DNA of 62,964 bases from contig CAJNBY010000013.1 in the NCBI GenBank assembly GCA_905221125.1, positions 1 through 62,964 on the forward strand, read 5' to 3'. The translations under genes and the position numbers were made by a program. The notes under the pieces were generated by a model that had not been told where the DNA came from, ran no database searches, and saw nothing but the letters and a program-made list of their open reading frames with translations. Of this stretch, positions 28,287 to 38,229 are shown piece after piece. The stretch's first letter is position 1, and each line of letters starts with the position of its first letter. The DNA is from a bacterium. Lineage in GTDB: Bacteria > Bacillota > Bacilli > Lactobacillales > Streptococcaceae.

Positions 28287-30350
28287 CTATCTATTTTTAA
28301 TAGACAGGCTACGCAGTACAATACGTAAGGTTGTTAGATTATGTAAGATAGACAGATTTGAAGGACTGAGCCAATTAAACAAGCCAAAGCCAATCAAACT
28401 ACTATTTACGATAACGGTATCTTGAATATTCTTCTTGATGAGTGTTTGCAAAGATGAGGATAGCGAATCCAACTCTTGGAAGAAATCCAAGCGATTATCT
28501 AACAATAAGATATCGCTCATCTGCTTAGAAATATCTGCACTCTCATTCATCACCACACCGATATCTGATAGGGTTAGAGCCGCTGAGTCATTCAATCCAT
28601 CTCCAACCATCAAAATAGTGTGACCTGCTTTCTGCAGTTCCTCTACTAACTCAAATTTCCCATCAGGTTTCAAGTCTGTGTAGACCTGATCAAAGGGCAA
28701 ATCTTTGACTAATTCCTCTGTTCTAACCAGGGTGTCCCCTGTTGCCAGAATCAATTTTTTCCCTTGTTTCTTAAGTTTCTCCAAGGCTGCCTTAGCTTCT
28801 TTTCTCAAAGGAGTATGAATACAGAACATTCCAATCAATTCATTCTGATAAGCCAAGAATAAGAGATTGTAGTGACTCTTGTACTCTTCAATTAAAGCAT
28901 TTTGTACTGAACTGATATGAATCTGCTCATCCTGCATCAAGACATAATTCCCAATAACAACTGGTTGGCCATCAATATGGGATTTGATTCCCTTACTTGC
29001 GATATATTGGAGTTTCCCATGCATTTCCTCATGTTCAATTCCCTCTATCTCAGCTTGCTTGACAATGGCATTAGCAATAGGATGATAAATGTGTTCCTCA
29101 AGACAGGCACTGATTCTGAGAATATCTTCCTCGCTATAGTCCCCAAAAGGTAACACCTTTTCAACTATAGGATAGCTAGTTGTGATTGTTCCTGTCTTAT
29201 CAAACAAGAAAGTGTCAACTTCCAGATATTTCTCTAGAATATCTCCATCCTTAATCACCATTTCACGGTTCAACCCCTCCTTGATAGCTGTTAAATAAGC
29301 TACAGGAGTAGAGATTTTCAAAGCGCAGGAGAAATCAACCAATAGGAATGAAATAGCCTTAGAAAAAGAACCTGTTAATAAGTAAGTCAGACCAGCCCCC
29401 AAGAAATTATATTTGACGACCTTGTCCGCCATCTTGATGAAATAGCGTTGTTTAGTTTTCTTGTTTTCTTCAGATTTCTTCATCAACTCAATCAGCTGTA
29501 AAATACGGCTGTTCATCTGATTATCGGTTACACGAATGCGTAGCTCCCCAGTCTCCAAGACGGTGTTTGCACAAACCGAATCAGACTCTCTTTTTTCAAC
29601 TGGAAAACTCTCTCCCGTCAAGGAACTTTCGTTGACCATACCTAAACCTGAAACTACTTGTCCATCAAACAGAATTTCATTTCCTTGAGATAGGACCAAG
29701 ACATCTCCTATTTGAACATCGGAACTCTTGATACTAACGACCGTATCGCCCTGTACCAAGAATACATCGCTCTCTTTTGCAAGAAGACTCTGTTCTAAAT
29801 CTGTTGCAGTTTTTTTCAAGGACCACTGATCTAAATGATTCCCCAAATCAAGCATAAACATGATGTTGCTGGCAGTCTTGGATTGGTTCATAAACAAAGA
29901 CAATAAAATAGCCGAACAGTCCAAGACTTCCATCGTTAGTTCCTTACGCGCTAGTGTTTGATAGGCTTCTTTAACATATCCAAAAGCCTGATAACAAGTC
30001 CATATATAGCGAATAGGAGACGGCACAAGACTACGAAAAAGCACACGCTTAATCGCTGCACCTGAAACGATAGAATAGGCACTCTCTTCTCTACGAACAG
30101 GAAGAGTCATCAACTCAGAAACTTTCCCTTTATCAATTCTTTTTAAAAAGGCTTCTGCATTGTCTAATACAGAGAAGCCTTCTTTTATACGTAGGGTAAA
30201 GTGCTGTTGATCCATGTAAAACTGGATAGACTCAATTCCCTTCTCATCTCTCGCCAAGGAACGAAGATAGTCTTGAATATCCAAGGTGAGTGAAAAAGAA
30301 GATGATAGGCGGATATGTTGGTATCCTCTATGTAGCACTTTAAAAGACAT
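28287..30350 (-). CDS. P-type ATPase (P1B-like cation transporter) without CPx motif
   Basis: 687 aa. It has an N-terminal HMA-like domain without CxxC, membrane helices, the actuator loop SSLTGESFPVEK, phosphorylation motif FLFDKTGTITTSYP, and hinge MVGDGLNDSAAL. In the helix that normally carries CPC followed by ALGLATP, the sequence is FSCALKISTP, so the Pro and first Cys are missing. It probably moves a metal ion across the plasma membrane, but specificity is unclear. AGGAGAA precedes the start, 1 base after the small gene upstream; the two form an operon. Confidence 0.85.
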   Translation of the reverse strand: MSFKVLHRGYQHIRLSSSFSLTLDIQDYLRSLARDEKGIESIQFYMDQQHFTLRIKEGFSVLDNAEAFLKRIDKGKVSELMTLPVRREESAYSIVSGAAIKRVLFRSLVPSPIRYIWTCYQAFGYVKEAYQTLARKELTMEVLDCSAILLSLFMNQSKTASNIMFMLDLGNHLDQWSLKKTATDLEQSLLAKESDVFLVQGDTVVSIKSSDVQIGDVLVLSQGNEILFDGQVVSGLGMVNESSLTGESFPVEKRESDSVCANTVLETGELRIRVTDNQMNSRILQLIELMKKSEENKKTKQRYFIKMADKVVKYNFLGAGLTYLLTGSFSKAISFLLVDFSCALKISTPVAYLTAIKEGLNREMVIKDGDILEKYLEVDTFLFDKTGTITTSYPIVEKVLPFGDYSEEDILRISACLEEHIYHPIANAIVKQAEIEGIEHEEMHGKLQYIASKGIKSHIDGQPVVIGNYVLMQDEQIHISSVQNALIEEYKSHYNLLFLAYQNELIGMFCIHTPLRKEAKAALEKLKKQGKKLILATGDTLVRTEELVKDLPFDQVYTDLKPDGKFELVEELQKAGHTILMVGDGLNDSAALTLSDIGVVMNESADISKQMSDILLLDNRLDFFQELDSLSSSLQTLIKKNIQDTVIVNSSLIGFGLFNWLSPSNLSILHNLTTLRIVLRSLSIKNR

Positions 30351-30351
30351 A

Positions 30352-30630
30352 TTATTCTCCTATAAGGCTATCTAATTGCTCTTCTTTTTTCTCTTGCTCA
30401 TACAAATATTTAGCATCTTGCAAAACATCGTCTCCATGTTGTTTCACAACAGAAACAGATGCATCTAGCTCGTCTTTCAACTTGTAAGCCTTAGCCAAAG
30501 CTTTAGAATAACCTTTTTTAGCTTCCTTACTTGCTAAGATTTTCAAACCAAGGGTACCAAATGCGACACCACCCAAAAATAATGAAGATTTTTTCGCAAC
30601 TTTTGCGACGCTTAATACTTCTTTTAACAT
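30352..30630 (-). CDS. small membrane-associated partner of the P-type ATPase
   Basis: 92 aa: hydrophobic N-terminal segment (SSLFLGGVAFGTLGLKIL, about 12-29), then a lysine-rich helical region (KEAKKGYSKALAKAYKLKDEL). The start at 30630 follows AAGGAGGAAA. It ends 1 base before the ATPase gene. Similar small proteins precede this ATPase type in other Firmicutes (DUF6110-like, from memory). Possible metal chaperone or assembly factor, inferred only from linkage. Confidence 0.75.
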   Translation of the reverse strand: MLKEVLSVAKVAKKSSLFLGGVAFGTLGLKILASKEAKKGYSKALAKAYKLKDELDASVSVVKQHGDDVLQDAKYLYEQEKKEEQLDSLIGE

Positions 30631-30703
30631 ACTTATTTCCTCCTTATCATTATTATATAGCAATTTAGATATAAAAGCAATTCCATTTTATAAATTGGAG
30701 AAT

Positions 30704-30857
30704 TATACTCAATGAAAATCAAAGAGCAAACTAGGAAACTAGCCGCAGGTTGCTCAAAGCACTGCTTTGAGGTTGTAGATAGAACTGACGAAGTCAGTAA
30801 ACATACCTACGGCAAGGCGACGTTGACGTGGTTTGAAGAGATTTTCGAAGAGTATTA
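30704..30857 (+). repeat. BOX element
   Basis: Full BOX repeat. It begins TATACTCAATGAAAATCAAA, includes the CTAGCCGCAGGTTGCTC and GTTGTAGATAGAACTGACG parts, and ends TTTTCGAAGAGTATTA. BOX repeats are structured intergenic elements typical of S. pneumoniae and close relatives. This one lies between the ATPase operon and rlmA. Confidence 0.93.
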
Positions 30858-30933
30858 GTTTTATTTCTACTGAATCTCCCATCTACTTACTCCTAAAGTT
30901 GCTTTCACTTGCCTCTTTTGATACACTTAAACT

Positions 30934-31782
30934 ATGAATACAAATCTCAAACCCAAACTTCAGCGCTTCGCTTCTGCGACTGCCTTTGCCTGTCCTATCT
31001 GCCAAGAAAATCTGACTCTGGTAGAGAGCAGTCTCAAATGTAGCAATCGCCACTCTTTTGATCTGGCAAAATTCGGCTATGTCAATCTGACACCTCAAAT
31101 CAAGCAATCTGCCAACTACGACAAGGAGAATTTTCAAAACCGCCAACAAATCCTAGAAGCCGGCTTTTACCAAGCTATCTTAGAGACCATCTCTGATTTA
31201 CTTTCAAACTCAAAAAATGCCAAAACAATTTTAGATATAGGTTGTGGCGAAGGATTCTATTCTCGCAAACTCCAAGAAAGTCATCCTGACAAAACCTTCT
31301 ATGCCTTTGATATTTCCAAAGATTCCGTCCAAATCGCTGCCAAGAGTGAACCCAACTGGGCAGTCAATTGGTTCGTTGGCGACCTAGCTCGTCTTCCTAT
31401 AAAAGACGCCAGCATGGATATTCTACTTGATATCTTTTCGCCTGCTAACTATGGAGAATTTCGTCGCGTTTTATCCAAAGACGGTATCTTGATAAAGGTT
31501 ATCCCAACTGAAAATCACCTCAAAGAAATCCGTCAAAGGGTACAAGACCAGCTGACAAACAAGGCTTATTCTAACCAAAATATCAAAAATCATTTCCAAG
31601 AACACTTTTCCATCCTATCTAGCCAAACGGCCTCTCTGACTAAGACTATCACAGCAGAACAACTCCAAGCCCTACTCAGCATGACACCCCTTCTCTTTCA
31701 TGTTGATCAGAGCAAGATTGACTGGAGCCAACTGACAAAGATTACCATTGAAGCGGAGATCCTTGTTGGGAAAGTATTCTAA
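30934..31782 (+). CDS. rlmA: 23S rRNA (guanine) methyltransferase RlmA(II)-like
   Basis: 282-aa SAM-dependent enzyme. The N-terminal zinc finger is CPICQENLTLVES..KCSNRHSFD (three Cys, one His); the Rossmann methyltransferase motif I is ILDIGCGEGFYSR. In Gram-positives the enzyme makes m1G748 in 23S rRNA, which affects tylosin and telithromycin response. It stands alone after a BOX element and has its own terminator. Confidence 0.92.
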   Translation: MNTNLKPKLQRFASATAFACPICQENLTLVESSLKCSNRHSFDLAKFGYVNLTPQIKQSANYDKENFQNRQQILEAGFYQAILETISDLLSNSKNAKTILDIGCGEGFYSRKLQESHPDKTFYAFDISKDSVQIAAKSEPNWAVNWFVGDLARLPIKDASMDILLDIFSPANYGEFRRVLSKDGILIKVIPTENHLKEIRQRVQDQLTNKAYSNQNIKNHFQEHFSILSSQTASLTKTITAEQLQALLSMTPLLFHVDQSKIDWSQLTKITIEAEILVGKVF

Positions 31783-31830
31783 ACTAGACTTCGCAAAGGT
31801 AGAAAACTTACTGAAAATCCTCAATATTAC

Positions 31831-31878
31831 AAAAACGCATAAGAACAGGTGCTCAAAACCTTAATCTTATGCGTTTTG
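31831..31878 (+). terminator. terminator after rlmA
   Basis: AAAACGCATAAGA / TCTTATGCGTTTT arms with a 19-base loop. Confidence 0.75.
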
Positions 31879-31896
31879 TTATAGTTTCCATACACA

Positions 31897-32067
31897 TTAA
31901 GGGGAATTAGTTGAAATCAGTTCTCTTAATAACCATTGAATACCATATAGTACATTTACCCCAAATATGATATAGGCCGTATAAATCAAGTATTTCGATT
32001 TCTCCCGTCTCAAAGAATAAATCTTGTACAAAATAAATAAATTTAAAGCAATAAATAATAGAGACAA
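31897..32067 (-). CDS. hypothetical small membrane protein or remnant
   Basis: Reading frame of 56 codons after a possible TTG start with AGGAAAG close upstream. It has two hydrophobic stretches (LSLLFIALNLFILYKIY and LIYTAYIIFGVNVLYG) separated by charged RREKSK. There is no ATG start and the frame is stopped a little upstream, so it may be a decayed gene related to the small membrane gene next to it. No family recognised. Confidence 0.3.
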   Translation of the reverse strand: MSLLFIALNLFILYKIYSLRREKSKYLIYTAYIIFGVNVLYGIQWLLRELISTNSP

Positions 32068-32122
32068 AATCTTTCCTACAAAATCAATCCTAACAGTGGG
32101 CAGTCAGGCATATACCTCATAT

Positions 32123-32329
32123 TTATTTTCGATTTGAAATAACAAACTTATCAATAAATAGCAATTGATATAAGGCAAGTACAAATCCCCAGAAACTACC
32201 ACGAAAAGAGATTTCTTGATGATTAAGAGGAAACAAATCATGGTTACCTATATAGAGGCAGGTCAAAATGATAAATAAAATCCAAAATAAATCAGTCCAT
32301 CTATATTTTGAAAAATATTTTTTCCACAT
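32123..32329 (-). CDS. small two-helix membrane protein
   Basis: 68 aa with two transmembrane segments (about 12-28 and 44-62) and charged ends. AAGAAGG lies before the ATG. Function unknown; it lies between rlmA and malP with the possible remnant downstream. The remaining sequence at 32330-32500 shows no gene. Confidence 0.5.
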   Translation of the reverse strand: MWKKYFSKYRWTDLFWILFIILTCLYIGNHDLFPLNHQEISFRGSFWGFVLALYQLLFIDKFVISNRK

Positions 32330-32500
32330 AAAAACACCTTCTTTCCTACAATCATATTATAATACTTTATGTAAGCGAATACAAGAAATATGAGGTAATC
32401 ATCTACAAAGAAAGATGAGGTTGAAAGAGAGTGTTAAACTTTCAATTCGTCTATGATTTCTCTTCTTTTAAGACATGATTGACTCAAATCCACAACCTCA

Positions 32501-32533
32501 AAAAAGCGAATTTCAATCGAAACTCGCTTTTTT
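32501..32533 (-). terminator. terminator after malP
   Basis: AAAAAGCGA / TCGCTTTTT-type arms (AAAAAGCGAgTTTC / GAAAtTCGCTTTTT read on the minus strand) ending the malM-malP transcript. Confidence 0.75.
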
Positions 32534-32561
32534 ACAAAATGTATTAGTATAAATTTGTATC

Positions 32562-34820
32562 TTAGTTCAAGTGCCAGATATCTTCGTTATACTGAGCGAT
32601 TGTACGGTCAGATGAGAAGAATCCTGCTTTAGAAATGTTAACGATGACTTTATCCAACCATGCGTCACGGTCTTCGTAGTCAGCAAGCATTTGCTCTTTG
32701 ACTTTGATGTAGTCTTCCAAGTCAAGAAGAGTCATGAACCAGTCTTTGTTGATCAATTCATTGTAAAGACGTTCCAAGCGCTCTTTGTTTCCAGCTGCAA
32801 GAACTGCATCGCTAACGATGAAGTCAACCAATGGTTTGATAGCTTCACGAGCGTAGAATTCGCTTGATTTGTAAGCTGCTTTTGCGTAAAGGTCGATAAC
32901 AGTTTCTGAATCTTCACCGAAGATGTAGATGTTTTCATCGCCAACCAACTCAGCGATTTCCACGTTAGCACCGTCCATAGTACCAAGAGTCAAAGCTCCG
33001 TTCAACATGAATTTCATGTTACCAGTACCTGAAGCTTCTTTAGAAGCAAGTGAGATTTGTTCTGAGATATCACATGCTGGGATAAGGAAGCTTGCCGCAG
33101 TAACGTTGTAGTTTTCAACCATAACTACTTGCAAGTGTGGAGCTACTGCTGGATCGTTAGCAATAACTTCTGACATGCAAAGAATCAAGTGGATGATGTC
33201 TTGAGCGATTGTGTAGGCTGGAGCTGCTTTACCACCAAAGAAGATTGTGATTGGACGAGCAGGGATGTTACCAGCTTTGATGTCAAGGTATTTGTGGATT
33301 ACATACAAAGCGTTCATTTGTTGGCGTTTGTACTCGTGAAGACGTTTGATTTGGATATCAAAGATAGAGTTTGGATTGATTTCCACACCTTGGTGTTCTT
33401 TCAAGTGACGAGCCAATTTACGTTTGTTGTGAGCCTTGATGCTTTCCAATTTTTCTTTGACAGCTGCTTTGTCTTCGTAAGACAAGAGTTTTTCAAGCTC
33501 ATCTGCTTCATGGTGCCAACCGTCTCCAAGAATCTCATCCAAGTAGTGAGACAAGCTTGGGTTAGCATGCATGAGCCAACGACGGAAAGTAATACCGTTT
33601 GTTTTGTTGTTGAATTTTTCTGGGTAAAGGTCGTAGAAGGCTTTCAACTCAGAGTTCTTCAAGATTTCAGTGTGAAGTGCTGCTACCCCGTTAACGCTGT
33701 ATCCGTAGTGGATATCCATGTGAGCCATGTGAACACGTCCGCTCTCGTCGATAATTTGAACAGCTGGATCTTTGTATTCTGCTTTCACGCGACGGTCCAA
33801 TTCTTCGATAATTGGTACCAAGTGAGGAACCACTTCTTGCAAGAATTCAAGAGGCCATTTTTCAAGGGCTTCAGCAAGGATTGTGTGGTTAGTGTAGGCA
33901 GTCATGCTACGAACAATTGAGATTGCTTCGTCAAGCTCGATACCACGTGCAGTCAAAAGACGGATCAATTCAGGGATAACCATTGATGGGTGAGTATCGT
34001 TGATTTGTACAACTGCGTAGTCAGCAAGGTCATGCAAGTTGCTTCCTTTTTCGATTGCTTCGTCGATGATCAATTGCGCACCGTTTGAAACCATGAAGTA
34101 TTGTTGGAAGATACGGAGCAATTCACCTTGACGGTCACTATCATCTGGGTAAAGGAAGAGAGTCAAGTTGCGAGCGATATCTGTCTTGTCAAAGTTGATA
34201 CCATCTTTAATGATAGAAGAATCAACTGAATCCAAGTCAAACAAACGCAAGCGGTTTTTAGTTGCTGTTTCATAACCAGTAACATCAATATCGTAAAGAG
34301 TTGATGTCAAAGTAAAGTCTGCAAATGGTACTTGGTAGCTACGGCTTGAGCGAACCAACCAGTTTTGCTCTGTCAACCATGCATTTGGAATTGTTTCTTG
34401 TTGATTGTTTTTAAGAACTTGTTGGAAAAGACCAAAGTGGTAGTTAAGACCAACACCGTCACCGTTCAAACCAAGAGTCGCAATTGAGTCGATAAAGCAG
34501 GCAGCCAAACGTCCCAAACCACCATTACCAAGAGATGGTTCCAATTCAACTTCTTCAACTTCGATCAAGTCTTTACCTGCAGCAGCAAGTTCTTTTTTGA
34601 CATCGTCGTAAAGACCAAGGTTGATCAAGTTGTTTGACAAGAGTTTACCAATCAAGAACTCAGCTGAGATGTAGTAAACTTTCTTTTTACCAGTGTTGAC
34701 TGGTTTTTGGCTGCTTGCAAGCTTGCTGTAGTTAAGAAGAGCAAGGTAAAGCTCTTCATTGCTACATTCTGCAATGGTTTTATTGTAACGATTTTGTACA
34801 AATTCTTGTAGTGATAACAT
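32562..34820 (-). CDS. malP: maltodextrin/glycogen phosphorylase
   Basis: 752-aa GT35 phosphorylase releasing glucose-1-P from maltodextrins in the cytoplasm. It has [15 protein letters not shown] near residue 95, the PLP site in [14 protein letters not shown] (Lys in MKF), and [11 protein letters not shown]. It is the second gene of the MalR-controlled malMP operon, 25 bases after malM. Its product works with MalM to degrade the dextrins imported by MalXCD. Confidence 0.96.
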   Translation of the reverse strand: MLSLQEFVQNRYNKTIAECSNEELYLALLNYSKLASSQKPVNTGKKKVYYISAEFLIGKLLSNNLINLGLYDDVKKELAAAGKDLIEVEEVELEPSLGNGGLGRLAACFIDSIATLGLNGDGVGLNYHFGLFQQVLKNNQQETIPNAWLTEQNWLVRSSRSYQVPFADFTLTSTLYDIDVTGYETATKNRLRLFDLDSVDSSIIKDGINFDKTDIARNLTLFLYPDDSDRQGELLRIFQQYFMVSNGAQLIIDEAIEKGSNLHDLADYAVVQINDTHPSMVIPELIRLLTARGIELDEAISIVRSMTAYTNHTILAEALEKWPLEFLQEVVPHLVPIIEELDRRVKAEYKDPAVQIIDESGRVHMAHMDIHYGYSVNGVAALHTEILKNSELKAFYDLYPEKFNNKTNGITFRRWLMHANPSLSHYLDEILGDGWHHEADELEKLLSYEDKAAVKEKLESIKAHNKRKLARHLKEHQGVEINPNSIFDIQIKRLHEYKRQQMNALYVIHKYLDIKAGNIPARPITIFFGGKAAPAYTIAQDIIHLILCMSEVIANDPAVAPHLQVVMVENYNVTAASFLIPACDISEQISLASKEASGTGNMKFMLNGALTLGTMDGANVEIAELVGDENIYIFGEDSETVIDLYAKAAYKSSEFYAREAIKPLVDFIVSDAVLAAGNKERLERLYNELINKDWFMTLLDLEDYIKVKEQMLADYEDRDAWLDKVIVNISKAGFFSSDRTIAQYNEDIWHLN

Positions 34821-34845
34821 GTTTAAGGTGTCTCCTGATATTGTA

Positions 34846-36363
34846 TTATTTCTTTAATTCTACCAAATTTTCATTAATTCGTCGATAGATTGTTGTCAAG
34901 TCAAGCAAGCCTTCCTCGACAGCTGGTGTCAATTGATCTTCAGTCATACGCCAAGACCAGTTTCCACCAAGGGTAGATGGGAAGTTCATGCGAGCTGTCT
35001 CATCCAATTCTAACAAATCTTGCATAGTTGCAATTGCCATGAAGCTAACTGATGAAAAGACTGTACGAAGCATAGCGTGTGGCACTGTTTCGTATTCTTT
35101 ACGGTTAGTATAGCGAGCCATGTACTCACGAGTCGCATCATCGATTTCGTTACGGTACCAACCAAGAACCGTGTTGTTATCGTGAGTTCCTGTGTACATA
35201 ACTGAGTTAGCAGGTGCCAAGTGTGGGCTATCGATGCTTTCGTCTTCTGGGTTGAAGGCAAATTGAAGGATTTTCATTCCTGGGAAGCCAGTACGTTCAC
35301 GCAATTCGATAACTTCGTCTGTCATAAAACCAAGGTCTTCAGCGATGATGTTTAGCTCACCAAGTTCTTCCTTAACGGCTGCAAAGAGCTTGTAGCCAGG
35401 ACCTTTCACCCACTCACCAGGTGCTGCTGTATCGGAACCAGCAGGGATTTCCCAGTAAGATTCGAAACCACGGAAGTGGTCGATACGAACGATGTCGTAG
35501 ATTTTGAAGCTTTCACGCAAGCGTTCAATCCACCATTTGTAGCCGTCTTTGTCCATTGCTTCCCAGTCATAGATTGGGTTACCCCAAAGCTGACCAGTTG
35601 CAGAAAACTCATCTGGTGGGCATCCTGCGATGCAAGTTGCTTTACCGTTGACATCTGTCTTGAAGAGATGTGGATTTGCCCACATATCGCTTGAATCTTC
35701 CGCTACATAGATTGGCATGTCCCCAACGATTTCGATGTGGTTGTCGTTAGCGTAAGCTTTCAATTTCAACCATTGTTGGAAGAAGAAGTATTGAGTCACA
35801 CGGTGGTAAACCAACTTATCTGCCAATTGCTCACGATAGCTTTCAAGTGCTGAAGCTTTACGAGCACGAGCATCTGCATCTGGCCATTCTGTCCAAGCAA
35901 GATTTTCAAAATGCTCTTTGATAGCCATATACTCAGCAAAGAGCTCAAGCCATGATTGATTGTCTTGAGCAAATTTCTCAAAATCTTTAACATCTCCGAC
36001 TTCAAAGAAACGTTTCACCGCTTTTTCTAAAAGAGGACGACGTGCATAGTAGATTTTAGCATAGTCAACTTCAGATGCATCGCTACCAAAGTCAACTCCT
36101 TCAAGGTCACTTGCTTCCAATAAACCTTGCTCCACCAAGATATCCAAATCGATAAAATGAGTGTTCCCTGCGAAGGCTGAGAAAGATTGGTAAGGAGAAT
36201 CCCCGTAACTAGTTGTTCCTAATGGAAGGATTTGCCAGTAACGTTGTTTGGTACGAACCAAGAAATCAACGAAGTCATAAGCACTTTGACCAAATGATCC
36301 GATTCCGTAGGCTCCTGGGAGAGAAGAGATGTGCATCAACACACCACTTTGACGTTTTTTCAT
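34846..36363 (-). CDS. malM: 4-alpha-glucanotransferase (amylomaltase)
   Basis: 505-aa GH77 enzyme that disproportionates maltose/maltotriose into longer dextrins plus glucose (malQ elsewhere). It has [20 protein letters not shown] at the N-terminus, [14 protein letters not shown] with the nucleophile Asp, [12 protein letters not shown] (acid/base Glu) and [14 protein letters not shown]. The start at 36363 follows GAGGTG; a frame three codons longer lacks a better site. Its promoter carries a perfect MalR operator between the -10 and the gene. Confidence 0.96.
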   Translation of the reverse strand: MKKRQSGVLMHISSLPGAYGIGSFGQSAYDFVDFLVRTKQRYWQILPLGTTSYGDSPYQSFSAFAGNTHFIDLDILVEQGLLEASDLEGVDFGSDASEVDYAKIYYARRPLLEKAVKRFFEVGDVKDFEKFAQDNQSWLELFAEYMAIKEHFENLAWTEWPDADARARKASALESYREQLADKLVYHRVTQYFFFQQWLKLKAYANDNHIEIVGDMPIYVAEDSSDMWANPHLFKTDVNGKATCIAGCPPDEFSATGQLWGNPIYDWEAMDKDGYKWWIERLRESFKIYDIVRIDHFRGFESYWEIPAGSDTAAPGEWVKGPGYKLFAAVKEELGELNIIAEDLGFMTDEVIELRERTGFPGMKILQFAFNPEDESIDSPHLAPANSVMYTGTHDNNTVLGWYRNEIDDATREYMARYTNRKEYETVPHAMLRTVFSSVSFMAIATMQDLLELDETARMNFPSTLGGNWSWRMTEDQLTPAVEEGLLDLTTIYRRINENLVELKK

Positions 36364-36406
36364 AAACAACACCTCGTGTATTTGTAGTTTAAATTTTCAT
36401 TTTTGG

Positions 36407-36422
36407 ACGCAAACGTTTGCGT
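36407..36422. promoter_or_regulatory. MalR operator of malMP
   Basis: Perfect 16-bp palindrome ACGCAAACGTTTGCGT just downstream of the malM -10. This matches the operator described for pneumococcal MalR. Confidence 0.9.
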
Positions 36423-36429
36423 TAAGATA

Positions 36430-36458
36430 AGTATACTTCATTTTTGGAATAATTGCAA
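36430..36458 (-). promoter_or_regulatory. malMP promoter
   Basis: Minus strand TTGCAA, 17-base spacer, TATACT. On the plus strand a near-consensus CcpA cre (TTGCAAGCGTTTTTA, 36453-36467; one mismatch) covers the -35. Confidence 0.85.
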
Positions 36459-36751
36459 GCGTTTTTAAAAAAACTTTTGATTATTTTTTTAAAAAAATTT
36501 GTCCTTCTTTATGTATACATATACATTTTCCTTTTCTATTTACAAAATTTTCTTCAACTACAAATCGAAGGCCCAACTTAGCTTACTTTTGGTCTAGAGC
36601 AATTTATTTTTTGTTCAAAATTTAGGCAATCGTTTCCCTAAATAATTTCAGTAAAATCATGAAAATATATTTTCTGACTTTTCTTCTATTATAAACAAAT
36701 AAAACGCTTACTCTTTTCGTGAAATTTTTTTAAAATTTTTACAAAAAACAC

Positions 36752-36780
36752 TTGCAACCGTTTTCTATTTGTGCTATACT
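36752..36780 (+). promoter_or_regulatory. malXCD promoter with cre overlapping the -35
   Basis: TTGCAA (36752-36757), 17-base spacer, TATACT (36775-36780). TTGCAACCGTTTTCT at 36752-36766 fits the CcpA cre consensus, so glucose repression would act on RNA polymerase binding. Confidence 0.87.
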
Positions 36781-36791
36781 AGTCCCATAAA

Positions 36792-36810
36792 GGAAAACGT
36801 TTGCGTTTCC
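36792..36810. promoter_or_regulatory. MalR operator of malXCD
   Basis: GGAAAACGTTTGCGTTTCC is an imperfect palindrome placed just after the -10 and sharing AAACGTTTGCG with the malMP operator. It is less symmetric, which suggests weaker MalR binding. Confidence 0.85.
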
Positions 36811-36848
36811 TCATTATAAAATTTGTTATTCTTTAGGAGGAATACACT

Positions 36849-38120
36849 ATGTCATCTAAATTCATGAAGAGCGCTGCTGTGCTTGGAACTGCTACACTTG
36901 CTAGCTTGCTTTTGGTAGCTTGCGGAAGCAAAACTGCTGATAAACCTGCTGATTCTGGTTCATCTGAAGCGAAAGAAATCACTCTTTACGTTGAAGACCA
37001 ATACAAAGCTTATGCTGAAACAGTTGCTAAAGCTTATGAAAAAGAATCAGGAACAAAAGTTAACATCAAATCTGGTGACCAACTTGGTGGTCTTGACAAA
37101 CTTTCTCTTGACAACCAATCAGGTCAAGCTGCTGACGTTATGATGGCTCCATACGACCGTGTAGGTAGCCTTGGTACTGACGGACAACTTTCAGAAGTTA
37201 AATTGAGCGACGGCGCTAAAACAGATGATAAAACTAAATCTCTTGTAACAGCTGCTGACGGTAAAGTTTACGGTGCTCCTGCCGTTATCGAGTCACTTGT
37301 TATGTACTACAACAAAGACTTGGTAAAAGAAGCTCCAAAAACATTTGCTGACTTGGAAAACCTTGCTAAAGATAGCAAATATGCATTCGCTGGAGAAGAT
37401 GGAAAAACTTCTGCTTTCCTAGCTGACTGGACAAACTTCTACTATGCATACGGACTTCTTGCTGGTAACGGTGCTTACGTATTCGGTCAAAACGGTAAAG
37501 ATGCTAAAGACATCGGTCTTGCTAACGACGGTTCTATCGCAGGTATCAACTACGCTAAATCTTGGTACGAAAAATGGCCTAAAGGTATGCAAGATGGTAC
37601 AGCTGCTGGAAACTTAATCCAAACTCAATTCCAAGAAGGTAAAACAGCTGCTATCATCGACGGACCTTGGAAAGCTCAAGCATTCAAAGATGCTAAAGTA
37701 AACTACGGTGTTGCAACTATCCCAACTCTTCCAAATGGAAAAGACTACGCAGCATTCGGTGGTGGTAAAGCTTGGATCATCCCATCAAGCACTAAGAACC
37801 TTGAAGGCGCACAAAAATTTGTAGACTTCCTTGTTTCAACTGAACAACAAAAAGCCTTCTACGATGCAACTAACGAAATCCCAGCTAACACTGAAGCTCG
37901 TTCATACGCTGAAGGTAAAAACGATGAGTTGACAACAGCTGTTATCAAACAGTTCAAGAACGCTCAACCAATGCCAAACATCTCTCAAATGTCTGCAGTT
38001 TGGGAACCAGCTGCTAACATGCTCTTTGACTCTGTAAGTGGTAAGAAAGATGCTAAAACAGCTGCTAACGATGCTGTAACATTGATCAAAGAAACAATCA
38101 AACAAAAATTTGGTGAATAA
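36849..38120 (+). CDS. malX: maltodextrin-binding lipoprotein MalX
   Basis: 423-aa extracellular solute-binding protein of the maltose ABC importer. The signal peptide ends in lipobox LLVAC, with lipidation at Cys25, then a Ser/Ala-rich linker. The two-lobed SBP fold contains YEKESGTKVNIKSGDQ and PYDRVGSLG. TAGGAGG precedes the ATG. It feeds linear maltodextrins to MalC/MalD. No ATPase gene lies in the operon; in pneumococcus the shared ATPase MsmK, coded elsewhere, powers such importers. Confidence 0.96.
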   Translation: MSSKFMKSAAVLGTATLASLLLVACGSKTADKPADSGSSEAKEITLYVEDQYKAYAETVAKAYEKESGTKVNIKSGDQLGGLDKLSLDNQSGQAADVMMAPYDRVGSLGTDGQLSEVKLSDGAKTDDKTKSLVTAADGKVYGAPAVIESLVMYYNKDLVKEAPKTFADLENLAKDSKYAFAGEDGKTSAFLADWTNFYYAYGLLAGNGAYVFGQNGKDAKDIGLANDGSIAGINYAKSWYEKWPKGMQDGTAAGNLIQTQFQEGKTAAIIDGPWKAQAFKDAKVNYGVATIPTLPNGKDYAAFGGGKAWIIPSSTKNLEGAQKFVDFLVSTEQQKAFYDATNEIPANTEARSYAEGKNDELTTAVIKQFKNAQPMPNISQMSAVWEPAANMLFDSVSGKKDAKTAANDAVTLIKETIKQKFGE

Positions 38121-38128
38121 AAAATTTG

Positions 38129-38162
38129 TTCAAGGGGGGTGGAAATCAAATCCCCCTTTGAA
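38129..38162 (+). promoter_or_regulatory. stem-loop between malX and malC
   Basis: TTCAAGGGGG / CCCCCTTTGAA arms with a 12-base loop and no proper T-run. It probably protects the malX mRNA end or partly stops transcription, giving more binding protein than permease. Confidence 0.65.
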
Positions 38163-38229
38163 TTTATCAATAGAAACATAAATAGTTTAGGTTTTATCTA
38201 AAAACCAGTATTCTATGAAAGGAGTTATT

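Noticed and set aside
33189..33920. 243-codon open frame antisense to malP
   Set aside because: No ribosome site, composition dictated by malP codons on the other strand; a shadow frame.
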